Source: Herbaspirillum rubrisubalbicans (GTDB lineage: Bacteria > Pseudomonadota > Gammaproteobacteria > Burkholderiales > Burkholderiaceae_D). Taken from it: a stretch of 64,000 bases of DNA. The stretch's first letter is position 1. The number at the start of each line of letters is the position of its first letter. The stretch covers positions 2,852,001-2,916,000 of the forward strand of contig NZ_CP024996.1 of NCBI RefSeq assembly GCF_003719195.1, given 5' to 3'. Below are positions 10,044-17,406 of the stretch, in pieces. The translations under genes were made by a program, and so were the position numbers. The notes under the pieces were generated by a model. That model saw nothing but the letters and a program-made list of their open reading frames with translations. It did no database searches and had not been told where the DNA came from.

Positions 10044-10631
10044 ATGAGCACTCTCGCAAATACCCCCCTGGCCGATCTGGACAATGATGGCCGTCTGCTG
10101 AGCCCGGTCTTCAAGGGCCCGACCAAGCGCAATGGACGCGTCGCCTTCCGTGGCGAAATCGCGCTCAAGTACCAGGCCAGCCTGGCCGACGAAAAGCGCC
10201 CCCCGGAAATCAAGTTCGACCAGGTGATGACGGTGGCCGACGTAGGTGCCACCACCATTCCCTTCCTGGCCGGCATGGCGCCTTCGCTGGAACACATCAA
10301 GCTGCTGTGCGAAGTGCTGGGGGACAAGCTGGCCGCCGATGGCAAATACTTCTTCTTTGCCTGCAACCTGGACATTTCGCTGCGGTTCCAGATTCCTTAT
10401 GGCGGTGCCACCTTCTATGTGATGCCGCTGGACGAATCGACGGTCTATAACGAGCTGCTGGAATTGTTCCGCATCGAGCGTGGCGATCTCAAGAAACTCG
10501 ACACCGCCGAAAAGATCCTGGCGGTGGCCGACGGTGCCCTGCGCTTCAAGGGCAACTTCGAGGAGATCAGCTTCCAGCGTGGCCTGGAGGTGATGGGGCC
10601 GATCAAGATCAAGGAAAACCGCCCGGTATGA
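10044..10631 (+). CDS. Conserved protein of unknown function in the nif region
   Basis: A 195-residue soluble protein without signal peptide or membrane segment. I do not recognise a named family. It has a mixed alpha/beta composition, only two cysteines and a central KYFFFACNLDISLRFQIPYGG segment that looks like a conserved core. It starts 9 bases after the truncated hemoglobin, with AAGGAAAC ahead of the ATG, so it is third in the operon headed by the pseudo-receiver and probably induced with nif. Function unassigned. Confidence 0.8.
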   Translation: MSTLANTPLADLDNDGRLLSPVFKGPTKRNGRVAFRGEIALKYQASLADEKRPPEIKFDQVMTVADVGATTIPFLAGMAPSLEHIKLLCEVLGDKLAADGKYFFFACNLDISLRFQIPYGGATFYVMPLDESTVYNELLELFRIERGDLKKLDTAEKILAVADGALRFKGNFEEISFQRGLEVMGPIKIKENRPV

Positions 10632-10714
10632 CGCCACAGGGTCGGGCGGTAGCCAGACATCAGGAATGCTGCCCCACCCTGCGCTGACGCCCCCACAACA
10701 CCAGCGAGCCGACC

Positions 10715-10951
10715 ATGCCACTTTTCGACTTTCTCTGTACCGCCTGCGACACCCATTTTGAAAAACTGGTCCGCGCCGACGACACGCCAGCCTGCCCGAG
10801 CTGCGGCAGCCATGCGGTGCTGCGGCAGGTATCGGCGCCGCAGGCACCGGGCAAGAGCGCCGGCATCCTGCAGCGCGCCCGCGCGCAAGCCGCCCGCGAG
10901 GGACACTTCAGCAATTACCGTCCATCGGAACTGCGCAACAAACTGAAGTGA
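10715..10951 (+). CDS. FmdB-type zinc-ribbon protein
   Basis: A 78-residue protein starting MPLFDFLCTACDTHFEKL with two CxxC pairs (CTAC at residues 8-11 and CPSC at about 28-31), the N-terminal zinc ribbon of the FmdB regulator family. The basic tail (RARAQAAREGHFSNYRPSE) is typical. Role unknown; last gene of the plus-strand operon, converging with the SIR2-like gene 4 bases away. Confidence 0.85.
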   Translation: MPLFDFLCTACDTHFEKLVRADDTPACPSCGSHAVLRQVSAPQAPGKSAGILQRARAQAAREGHFSNYRPSELRNKLK

Positions 10952-10955
10952 GCCA

Positions 10956-11807
10956 TCACACCGGCAGCCCCAGTTGGGCACACAACAGGGCGGAGAAGTC
11001 CGCCGTTGCCATAGGCAGCACCTCGATGCCATGTTCCTCGACGAAGCGCTGTTCATTGCGCGATGGCGTCTCCGCCAGCACCGCCCAATGCCGCGCCGAC
11101 GAGCGCTTGGTGATCTGGTGCGCAAAACTGCGCTGCAACTGATCGTTGAAGCGGCAGCCGATGAACAGGAAATGACGGCCGTGCCGCAGTGCCTGCACGT
11201 GCGCCGGAATCGGCGTCTGGATGTCGATCTCGGTGAGCACTTCGACGAAATCGGAGTCCGACACGAGATAGTTGGCCGCTGGCGCATGCGCGCCGATGGG
11301 CTGATACAGCAAGATGTTCCAACTCGGCGCGATGCTCTCCTGAACCGCCTGGCCGGTGCCATCGTAATACTGATACCAGTTACCGAAGTGCTCGGACTGC
11401 GACAACCCCTGCACCTGTCCCCAGTCATCCCGCCCGCTGGCCAGCATGGCGCTGCGCATGGCATCGTCATACCAGAGCGCGACGATCATCGGGATCTCCG
11501 GTATGCCGGCCAGCACCTGCTGTAGCGGCAACGGCGGCAGAGCGGCAGAGAACGCCCCCTGCATCAGTTGCACCAGGCTCTTGCGATGCTTGAAGTTCTC
11601 AATGAATTGCGCGGTGGCCGTAAGCCGGTTGCGGATCTTGTGCGGCACCGTGACCTGAGCGGACAGCAGCGCCGCCAGTTTTTCCTGTGAATCCGGCAGC
11701 GGGCAATCCGGCACCTGCGTCAGCAAGCCCGGCCCCAGGTAAGGAATGAGCTCTCCCTTGGCGAGTGCATCGAACAGGTCTTGACAGGTGTCCTCAATGG
11801 TAGGCAT
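10956..11807 (-). CDS. SIR2-like domain protein in the nif cluster
   Basis: A 283-residue protein with features of the SIR2_2 group. A glycine-rich loop ELIPYLGPGLL near residue 19 stands at the nucleotide-binding position, and HFLFIGCRFNDQLQRSFAH near residue 232 recalls the C-terminal half of SIR2-like NAD-binding proteins. It is last gene of the long minus-strand nifB-type operon, 35 bases after the [2Fe-2S] ferredoxin gene. SIR2 folds bind NAD(H) and may hydrolyse it; the role in nitrogen fixation is unknown. The fold assignment is from motif reading only. Confidence 0.6.
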   Translation of the reverse strand: MPTIEDTCQDLFDALAKGELIPYLGPGLLTQVPDCPLPDSQEKLAALLSAQVTVPHKIRNRLTATAQFIENFKHRKSLVQLMQGAFSAALPPLPLQQVLAGIPEIPMIVALWYDDAMRSAMLASGRDDWGQVQGLSQSEHFGNWYQYYDGTGQAVQESIAPSWNILLYQPIGAHAPAANYLVSDSDFVEVLTEIDIQTPIPAHVQALRHGRHFLFIGCRFNDQLQRSFAHQITKRSSARHWAVLAETPSRNEQRFVEEHGIEVLPMATADFSALLCAQLGLPV

Positions 11808-11842
11808 GGCGATTGCTCCTCGGCGCAGGTGTTAAGGCAGGT

Positions 11843-12148
11843 TCAGCGCCCGGAGGCGAAATTGAGCAATTCGAGGGTGACGTCTTCCTCGCCCACGATC
11901 ACCTGGCAGGCCAGGCGCGATTTGGAACCGACGCCCACGATGCTGTCGAGCTTGGCGTTTTCAGCCGGGGTGGTACGCGAGATGCTCTTGCGGCCTTCCA
12001 GCACGAAGATGTGGCAGGCGCCGCACTCGGCCTTGCCCTGGCACTTGTTGGCAATGGCTTCGCCAGCCTTCATCACGGCGGCCAGTAGCGTGGTGCCGAT
12101 GCTCACCTCGATGGTCTTGCCGGAGGGTTGGATGGTAACGACGGGCAT
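11843..12148 (-). CDS. [2Fe-2S] ferredoxin of the nif cluster
   Basis: A 101-residue adrenodoxin-like ferredoxin. Cluster cysteines are NKCQGKAECGACHIF (C-x5-C-x2-C) with the fourth in RLACQVIV. Start ATG at 12148 has AAGGAG upstream; upstream in-frame codons are ignored. It probably feeds electrons to nitrogenase or to cluster assembly. It lies between the DegT-fold gene and the SIR2-like gene in one operon. Confidence 0.9.
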   Translation of the reverse strand: MPVVTIQPSGKTIEVSIGTTLLAAVMKAGEAIANKCQGKAECGACHIFVLEGRKSISRTTPAENAKLDSIVGVGSKSRLACQVIVGEEDVTLELLNFASGR

Positions 12149-12208
12149 GGTAAGGACTCCTTTGTGGTGGATGAGGTCAATAAAAATGCGAAACGGCATG
12201 CGCTCCGC

Positions 12209-13366
12209 TCAGTAGATCGCCGCCCCCGCGCCGACATTGCTGGAGGCATCCTTGGCCGCCTGCACGATGAAGTGCACTTCGTCGGTATTGAGGTGCCCGT
12301 GCAAGGGCAAGGCAATGCAGCGGTCGGCGATCTTCTCGGTCAGCAACAGATCTCCGCGCTTGCAGCCAAAACGGCTGTAGTAGAACTGCTGGTGCAGCGG
12401 CTGGCACCAGGCGGCGGCTTCGACTTCCTGGCTGGCCAGGTCTTCGATGATCTGATTGCGCATGGTGCGGGTAAAGCGTGTGCCGAGGTGAACCAGGTAC
12501 AACATCCAGTACACCTCCTCGACGTCGGGGCCGATATAGGGTGGCTTGATGCCCTCGAAGAATTGCACGTGCTCCAGGTAGTAGGCCTCGACCTGCTTGC
12601 GCCGCATCAGGATTTCATCGAGCCGCTCCAGCTGGGCAATGCCGATGGCTGCGCTCAGATCGCTCATCGAGGCCTGCATCGGCACGCGGCTGGCCACAGC
12701 AATGGACTGGCGATCGGCCAGGTTGCGGTTGCGCATGTAATGCAATTCACTGGCCAGCTCTGGATCATCGGTCACCAGCATGGCACCTTCGCCGCAGCAC
12801 AGGGCCGAGGGCTGCGAAAAATCGAAGATGGCAATGTCACCGAAGTTGCCCACCACGCGGCCCTGGTAACGAGAACCGATGGCTTCGGTGGAATCCTCGA
12901 TCAGGCGCAGGCCATGCGCCTGTGCCAGCTGGCGGAACTCGGCCCAGGCGGCCGGATGGCCGTTGCAATTTCCCACCACGATGGCACGCGTGCGCTGGCT
13001 GATCTTGTCGGCCACCTTGTGCGGCGCCAGATTGCCGCTCCAGTAGTCGATGTCGGCAAACACCGGGGTGGCACCGACCAGCGTAATGGCGTGGACGATC
13101 TGATGCCAGGAGTACGCGGAGGCAATCACCTCATCGCCGGCGCGAATGCCCATGGCACGCAAGGCCAGCATCAGCGCCACCGTACCACTGGCGGCGGTCA
13201 CGCCATAGGTACGGCCGAGATAGGAGGCGAATTCGTTTTCGAAGGATTCGACCACGGGGCCGGCGGACAGGCCCGACGACACCAGCACCCGTGTGACGGC
13301 TTCCAGCTCGCGGGTGCTGACGTCGGGGTCCGACAATTTGATCCATTCCTGTTCCATGTGATGCAC
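12209..13366 (-). CDS. DegT/DnrJ/EryC1-fold protein lacking the PLP lysine
   Basis: A 385-residue protein with the sugar-aminotransferase fold: AASGTVALMLALRAMGI, GDEVIASAYSW, the PLP-binding-type RLIEDSTEAIGSRYQGR (about residues 154-170) and the GEGAML loop (192-197). In this family the Schiff-base lysine lies five residues before GEG; here that residue is Ser187 (FDFSQPSALCCGEG). Normal PLP aminotransferase chemistry is therefore unlikely; it may bind PLP or a sugar without transaminating. Ten codons of upstream in-frame sequence with MHHM leave the exact start open (13366 or 13357). Confidence 0.85.
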   Translation of the reverse strand: MHHMEQEWIKLSDPDVSTRELEAVTRVLVSSGLSAGPVVESFENEFASYLGRTYGVTAASGTVALMLALRAMGIRAGDEVIASAYSWHQIVHAITLVGATPVFADIDYWSGNLAPHKVADKISQRTRAIVVGNCNGHPAAWAEFRQLAQAHGLRLIEDSTEAIGSRYQGRVVGNFGDIAIFDFSQPSALCCGEGAMLVTDDPELASELHYMRNRNLADRQSIAVASRVPMQASMSDLSAAIGIAQLERLDEILMRRKQVEAYYLEHVQFFEGIKPPYIGPDVEEVYWMLYLVHLGTRFTRTMRNQIIEDLASQEVEAAAWCQPLHQQFYYSRFGCKRGDLLLTEKIADRCIALPLHGHLNTDEVHFIVQAAKDASSNVGAGAAIY

Positions 13367-13387
13367 TCCTCCGGGTATTGGCTCAAC

Positions 13388-13648
13388 TCAGGACAAACGG
13401 GCGATCACCACGCCACTGGCCTCATCCGGGCCATCGACCACACGCCAGCAATGGGCATCGGTATCAACCAGAAACAAGGCATAGCTGTGCCCGCGCCAGT
13501 AAGGCGATTCGCCACGCATGTCTTCCTGGTCGCAACGGCTGCACACCAGGCCCGGCAAGGCGCTGCGCAGGGCCGCCAGGGCGTTGACCTGGGTGGCATC
13601 CTGCAGCACGTCCTGGACGGTGGCCAATTGCTGGGGCGACAGGCTCAT
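13388..13648 (-). CDS. Small conserved nif-cluster protein
   Basis: An 86-residue soluble protein (MSLSPQQLATVQDVLQDA) with a CSRC pair and a WRGHSYALFLVDTDAH segment. I recall a DUF6129-type small protein in this position next to nifT, but am not certain. It begins 12 bases after the nifT stop, so it is in the operon. Confidence 0.7.
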   Translation of the reverse strand: MSLSPQQLATVQDVLQDATQVNALAALRSALPGLVCSRCDQEDMRGESPYWRGHSYALFLVDTDAHCWRVVDGPDEASGVVIARLS

Positions 13649-13660
13649 TGCATCAACTCC

Positions 13661-13870
13661 TTATTCGCCCAGACGGCGTGCATCAATGGTCACCGGCAAT
13701 ACGGTGGCCGCATCCATCACCGGCAACACCAACTGCCAGCCATTGGCCAGAGTGACGTGGCCGCCCCACATGTCGGGCTTTTCCATCGCCACGATGGGTT
13801 CTTCCAGGTCTTTCTTGGGCACATAGGCCGACAGCAAGCCTGCCGAGTTCTTGCGGATCATTACTTTCAC
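13661..13870 (-). CDS. nifT: NifT/FixU protein
   Basis: A 69-residue protein beginning (V/M)KVMIRKNSAGLLSAYVPK, with DMWGGHVTLANGWQL, typical of NifT/FixU. The start is a GTG at 13870, required because the family begins MKV and no ATG precedes that point; AGGAGCCC-like sequence lies upstream. It lies 35 bases after nifS. NifT is dispensable in most species and its role is unclear. Confidence 0.88.
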   Translation of the reverse strand: MKVMIRKNSAGLLSAYVPKKDLEEPIVAMEKPDMWGGHVTLANGWQLVLPVMDAATVLPVTIDARRLGE

Positions 13871-13905
13871 GTTGGGCTCCTGATGGGTTGGTCCGGTAAG
13901 ACTGC

Positions 13906-15045
13906 CTAGGCCGCTCTTGCCTGCAAGGGCTGGACGATCTGCAACAAGGCCGCCAGCACCGCATCGATCTCGTCCTCGCGGGTATCGCGGGAGAGCGAAA
14001 AACGTATCGTCGCCGCGGCCTGCTCGCTGGACATGCCCATGGCCATCAACACGTGGGAAGGCATGTCGCCGCTGGCCGTGCAGGCCGAGCCGCTGGAGGC
14101 GCAGATGCCCAGGCGATCCAGACGGTCCAGCACCCGCTCGGCATGGACCTGGCCGAAACGTACGCTGACTGTATTGGGCAGACGCGCTGCGCCCGCGCCA
14201 TTGATCTGTACCTGTGGCAGGCATGCCAGGCCACGCTCGAAGCGCTGGCGCAATGCGCTCACCGCCAGCATCCGTGGCAACGCGGCACGCGCCTGATCCG
14301 CTGCCACGCCCAGCCCGACGATGCCCGCCACGTCCTCGGTACCGCCGCGCCGGCCGCGTTCCTGATGGCCGAACAGCAAGGGCGGCAACTTGATCCCCTT
14401 GCGCACGTACAGGGCGCCGATTCCCTTGGGTCCATGCAGCTTGTGCGCCGACAAGGACAGCAGATCCACGCCCATGGCCGTCACATCGCATGGAACACGG
14501 CCCATTGCCTGCACTGCGTCGGTATGGAACAGCACACCGCGCTGGCGCGCCAGTTCGGCCGCCTGAGCTATCGGAAACACCACGCCGGTTTCATTGTTGG
14601 CCCACATCAGACTGACCAGGGCGGTATCCGGCGTGATGGCTGCCGCTAGTTCATCGAGTTGCAGCTGTCCATGCTCATCCACGGCGATCCAGCTGATGCG
14701 CACGCCCTGCGTCTGCAGATGCCGTAGCAGCAACAAGGTGGAAGGATGTTCGACCAGGCTGCTCACGATATGGCGCCGCTGCGGCTGCAGAGCCAACGCA
14801 CCCAGGATGGCCATGTGATTGGCTTCGGTGGCGCCACTGGTGAACACCAGTTCGGCCGCCGACGCAGCGAGCAAGGCTGCTACCTCCGCGCGGGCACTGT
14901 TCATGCGCTGGCGTGCAGCGTCGCCGACCCGGTGCTTGCTTGAGGGATTGCCCCAGGCTTCATCCTGGCAGGCCTGCATGGCCGCCAGCACTTCCGGTGT
15001 GGGCCGGGTGGTGGCGTTGTTGTCGAGATAGATGGTGGTATCCAT
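13906..15045 (-). CDS. nifS: NifS cysteine desulfurase
   Basis: A 379-residue PLP enzyme that releases sulfur from cysteine for nitrogenase cluster assembly. It shows the N-terminal YLDNNATTRP motif, the PLP lysine in LSLSAHKLHGPKGIGAL and the active-site cysteine in SSGSACTASGD. Start ATG at 15045 gives the usual MDTTIYLDNNATT opening. It lies between the DUF3024-like gene and nifT; no nifU is present in the window, so the scaffold partner is elsewhere or is the IscA-type protein. Confidence 0.95.
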   Translation of the reverse strand: MDTTIYLDNNATTRPTPEVLAAMQACQDEAWGNPSSKHRVGDAARQRMNSARAEVAALLAASAAELVFTSGATEANHMAILGALALQPQRRHIVSSLVEHPSTLLLLRHLQTQGVRISWIAVDEHGQLQLDELAAAITPDTALVSLMWANNETGVVFPIAQAAELARQRGVLFHTDAVQAMGRVPCDVTAMGVDLLSLSAHKLHGPKGIGALYVRKGIKLPPLLFGHQERGRRGGTEDVAGIVGLGVAADQARAALPRMLAVSALRQRFERGLACLPQVQINGAGAARLPNTVSVRFGQVHAERVLDRLDRLGICASSGSACTASGDMPSHVLMAMGMSSEQAAATIRFSLSRDTREDEIDAVLAALLQIVQPLQARAA

Positions 15046-15056
15046 GGGCGCCACCC

Positions 15057-15431
15057 TCATTGCCAGAACAACCTTGCGGTGTCCCGGTTGATGCAATCCA
15101 TCAAGACCTGCAGGCTGCGTTCGAGCATGAAGAATTCCCAGCCGCCTTCCGTGTGATCCTTGCGGAAGAGCTTCCATACCCCCATCCCGGCGTCATATTC
15201 CAGCAACGCGATATCGACCATGCCGCCCTCGGCATCGATATTGCGCGAACAACAGGGACTCTGGATCAGGTAGCCGCTTGCCGTCATCTCCACGCGCGGC
15301 ACGACATACAGGTAGCGTGCGCGCTTCTGCAACATGCGTTCGATACGCCGCAGATCCAGTTCATTGGGCTGCCAACTGCGGATGCCACCTGCGGTGGACA
15401 TGCCATTGGCCTGGGCGATGATCTGGTTCAT
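15057..15431 (-). CDS. Conserved nif-cluster protein (DUF3024-like)
   Basis: A 124-residue soluble protein starting MNQIIAQANGMSTAGG with a CC pair (IQSPCCSRNID) and YDAGMGVWKLFRKDH in the middle. The composition and the YLYVVPRVEM segment resemble the DUF3024 proteins seen beside nifS in other diazotrophs; the family name is tentative. Its ATG overlaps the nifZ stop (ATGA), so translation is coupled. Confidence 0.7.
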   Translation of the reverse strand: MNQIIAQANGMSTAGGIRSWQPNELDLRRIERMLQKRARYLYVVPRVEMTASGYLIQSPCCSRNIDAEGGMVDIALLEYDAGMGVWKLFRKDHTEGGWEFFMLERSLQVLMDCINRDTARLFWQ

Positions 15432-15676
15432 GCCGGCTCCAGCAAAACGATTTCTTCTTCCAGACAACCCACTACACGGTTGCCGGGAAACTCCACCAGA
15501 TACACCGGGATGGTGGACTCTTCATGCATGCCCACCTGCACTACTTCGCCCGGGGTTCCCTGCGCCACCAGCAAGGCCTCGGCCTCGCAGTCCGGGTAGG
15601 AGCCATCGTTGAACAGGTCGATGCTGGCTTGCACCCGCTGTCCCCAGGCATATCTGGCCACGCGTGGTTCGATCAT
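15428..15676 (-). CDS. nifZ: NifZ-domain protein, second copy
   Basis: An 82-residue NifZ-family protein (MIEPRVARYAWGQRVQASID) with the pattern GQxVxAxxDLFNDGSYPD and the VYLVEFPGNRVVGCLEEEI ending. NifZ helps maturation of the P-cluster of MoFe protein. ATG at 15676 has AAGGAGCGG. It follows the other nifZ by 17 bases; tandem nifZ genes (often called nifZ and nifZ1) are known from Herbaspirillum. Confidence 0.85.
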   Translation of the reverse strand: MIEPRVARYAWGQRVQASIDLFNDGSYPDCEAEALLVAQGTPGEVVQVGMHEESTIPVYLVEFPGNRVVGCLEEEIVLLEPA

Positions 15677-15693
15677 GTTGCCGCTCCTTGGAT

Positions 15694-15990
15694 TCAGGCT
15701 GCCCGCCCGGACGTGACGGGCTGGTCGAGCGATTGCAGCTCGCGCCCTTTCATGCCGACCCGGTAACCGTGTTCGACGAATTCGATGCCGTAGATGTAGA
15801 ACTGCTGCAAGAAGGTGCCGATACTGGTCACATAGCCGATGTCGCCCTTCTTGACCAGGATGTCGCCGATCTCCCGGCCCGCGAAGGTGCCGTCGTTGCG
15901 GATGGTCTTGGTACTCCTGACCTTCTCGCCATAGCTGAATTGCGGCGGCCCGTCCAGTTCGACCCGGCCATCATCACGGTTGATCTTCAT
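15694..15990 (-). CDS. nifZ: NifZ protein, first copy
   Basis: A 98-residue NifZ protein with FSYGEKVRSTKTIRNDGTF, GDILVKKGDIGYVTSIGTF and IYGIEFVEHGYRVGMKGREL, all conserved NifZ blocks. ATG at 15990 has AGGAGC upstream. It sits between the LRV protein gene and the second nifZ. Acts on MoFe protein maturation. Confidence 0.92.
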   Translation of the reverse strand: MKINRDDGRVELDGPPQFSYGEKVRSTKTIRNDGTFAGREIGDILVKKGDIGYVTSIGTFLQQFYIYGIEFVEHGYRVGMKGRELQSLDQPVTSGRAA

Positions 15991-16007
15991 GGTCCCAGCT
16001 CCTGTTG

Positions 16008-16766
16008 CTATGTCATCGTGGTTCCGGCCAATCCGCTGCGCTGGCGTGCCAGGGTGCGCACGGCCTCGTCTTCATCGTCCGCCAGCAAGCCCAGATGCGT
16101 TGCATCGATACGTTCTGCCACGCTGTAGCGCACGCGCCAATCCGGGTCATGGCACAAGGCCACCAGCTGCGCCGGAGCCAGGCGCTGCGCCACCACCGTG
16201 CGCACCGCGGCGTCTTCATCTTTGGCCATCGCGTTGAGCAGCGCCGATCCCACCCTTGCTGCCACTACCCGGCGCACCTCGCGATCTTCATCGTGCAACA
16301 TGCGTACCAGCCATTGCGGCTCGATACGCTGCGCCACGATCAGACGTACGCCATAATCACCATCGCCCATCATCTGGTGCAGCTGCTCGACATGCAGCCT
16401 CCGCGCCACCTGGATACGGACCTCGCGATCTGGATCCTGCCGCAACATCAGCAACTGACGCTGCTGCAGGCGCTGCGCCACACTCCAGCGCACCGTGGCA
16501 TCCGGGTCATCGATCATGCGTGGCAAATAAAACACTTCCACGTGCTTGGCCGCCACCGCCCTCACCTCGAAATAGGGATGGCTCAGGAATTCCTTGGCCA
16601 GCGCCGGATTCCACGTAAAGAAACGGTCGATGCGCCGTGCATAACGGTCATGCACACAGGCCTTGGCCAGTTCACACCGCGTGGCGGGGCGGCCCATCTG
16701 CGCGCAATCGGCACACGACAATGCCTGACCCTGCCAATCGGTCGCCGCGAAGGGCTCCGTATCCAA
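16008..16766 (-). CDS. LRV iron-sulfur repeat protein
   Basis: A protein of about 252 residues with an N-terminal cysteine cluster (SCADCAQMGRPATRCELAKAC) likely holding one [4Fe-4S] cluster. It is followed by about eight leucine-rich-variant repeats of 24 residues, each reading approximately HDPDxxVRxxVAxRL. This is the layout of the Azotobacter vinelandii LRV protein encoded in the nif region. The start is uncertain: TTG at 16766 gives the length expected of the family and follows the iscA stop, while ATG at 16832 would overlap iscA by 62 bases. Function unknown. Confidence 0.85.
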   Translation of the reverse strand: MDTEPFAATDWQGQALSCADCAQMGRPATRCELAKACVHDRYARRIDRFFTWNPALAKEFLSHPYFEVRAVAAKHVEVFYLPRMIDDPDATVRWSVAQRLQQRQLLMLRQDPDREVRIQVARRLHVEQLHQMMGDGDYGVRLIVAQRIEPQWLVRMLHDEDREVRRVVAARVGSALLNAMAKDEDAAVRTVVAQRLAPAQLVALCHDPDWRVRYSVAERIDATHLGLLADDEDEAVRTLARQRSGLAGTTMT

Positions 16767-16770
16767 TTGC

Positions 16771-17145
16771 TCAAGCCTTGCGCCGGATGCTGGAGATCGA
16801 CACTGCAGCCGTGGCCGGCGGCGTAGAGCCATGCGTCCCGCAACTCGCAGCCGGCGCATTCGGATTGCGGAAGGTCAGCCCGGATTCACTCAGGGTGTCG
16901 GCAAAATCGATGGTCACGCCCTCCAGCAGCAGCCGGCTTTCGGCAGGCAGGAAGACTGCCAGGCCGTTGCAATCGAAGCTGACGTCGCCCGGCGTGGGCT
17001 GCGCCTGGACCGAGAACTCCGAACTCAGCCCGGAACAACCGCCTTCGCTCACCTTGAGCCGAAAGCCGGATTGGACCGAACCGCCATTGAAGCGCACCAT
17101 GCGGCGCATGAATTTTTCGGCAGCGGGCGTGATGGTGATGTTCAT
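16771..17145 (-). CDS. iscA: IscA/HesB-type iron-sulfur protein (Nif-IscA), atypical C-terminus
   Basis: A 124-residue A-type cluster carrier. MNITITPAAEKFMRRMVRF, the first cysteine in SEGGCSGLSSEF and the FRNPNA segment are family marks. The C-terminal CGCG motif, which gives the second and third cysteine ligands, reads SCGTHGS here, so one cysteine is replaced (Thr-His), and the protein runs 20 residues beyond the normal end. It lies 9 bases after fdxN. Confidence 0.85.
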   Translation of the reverse strand: MNITITPAAEKFMRRMVRFNGGSVQSGFRLKVSEGGCSGLSSEFSVQAQPTPGDVSFDCNGLAVFLPAESRLLLEGVTIDFADTLSESGLTFRNPNAPAASCGTHGSTPPATAAVSISSIRRKA

Positions 17146-17154
17146 CGTTCCTCC

Positions 17155-17373
17155 TTACGCTTGGTAACGCGGCTGGGCATTGTCGATGACGCAGGTGCCA
17201 TCGACCGGGCACACAGCCACGCATTGCGGTTCATCGAAATGTCCCATGCATTCTGTACATTTCTTGGGATCGATCACGAAGATCCCGTTCTTTTCGCGAA
17301 TCGCCACGTTCGGGCATTCGGGCTCGCAGGCGGAACACCCTGTGCATTGCGAGGCAACGATCTTGTAGGCCAT
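17155..17373 (-). CDS. fdxN: FdxN, 2[4Fe-4S] ferredoxin
   Basis: A 72-residue bacterial-type ferredoxin: [12 protein letters not shown] near residue 10 and [18 protein letters not shown] near residue 39, the latter with the extended spacing of nif/Azotobacter-type ferredoxins. It follows nifB by 33 bases, the usual place for fdxN, whose product donates electrons to NifB or nitrogenase. Confidence 0.93.
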   Translation of the reverse strand: MAYKIVASQCTGCSACEPECPNVAIREKNGIFVIDPKKCTECMGHFDEPQCVAVCPVDGTCVIDNAQPRYQA

Positions 17374-17406
17374 GCTTTTTCTCCTTGCGTGAAACTGATT
17401 GGCTGC

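Noticed and set aside
12128..13909. 593-residue plus-strand open frame opposite the DegT-fold gene and its neighbours
   Set aside because: Shadow frame; the minus strand carries four genes with proper starts here.
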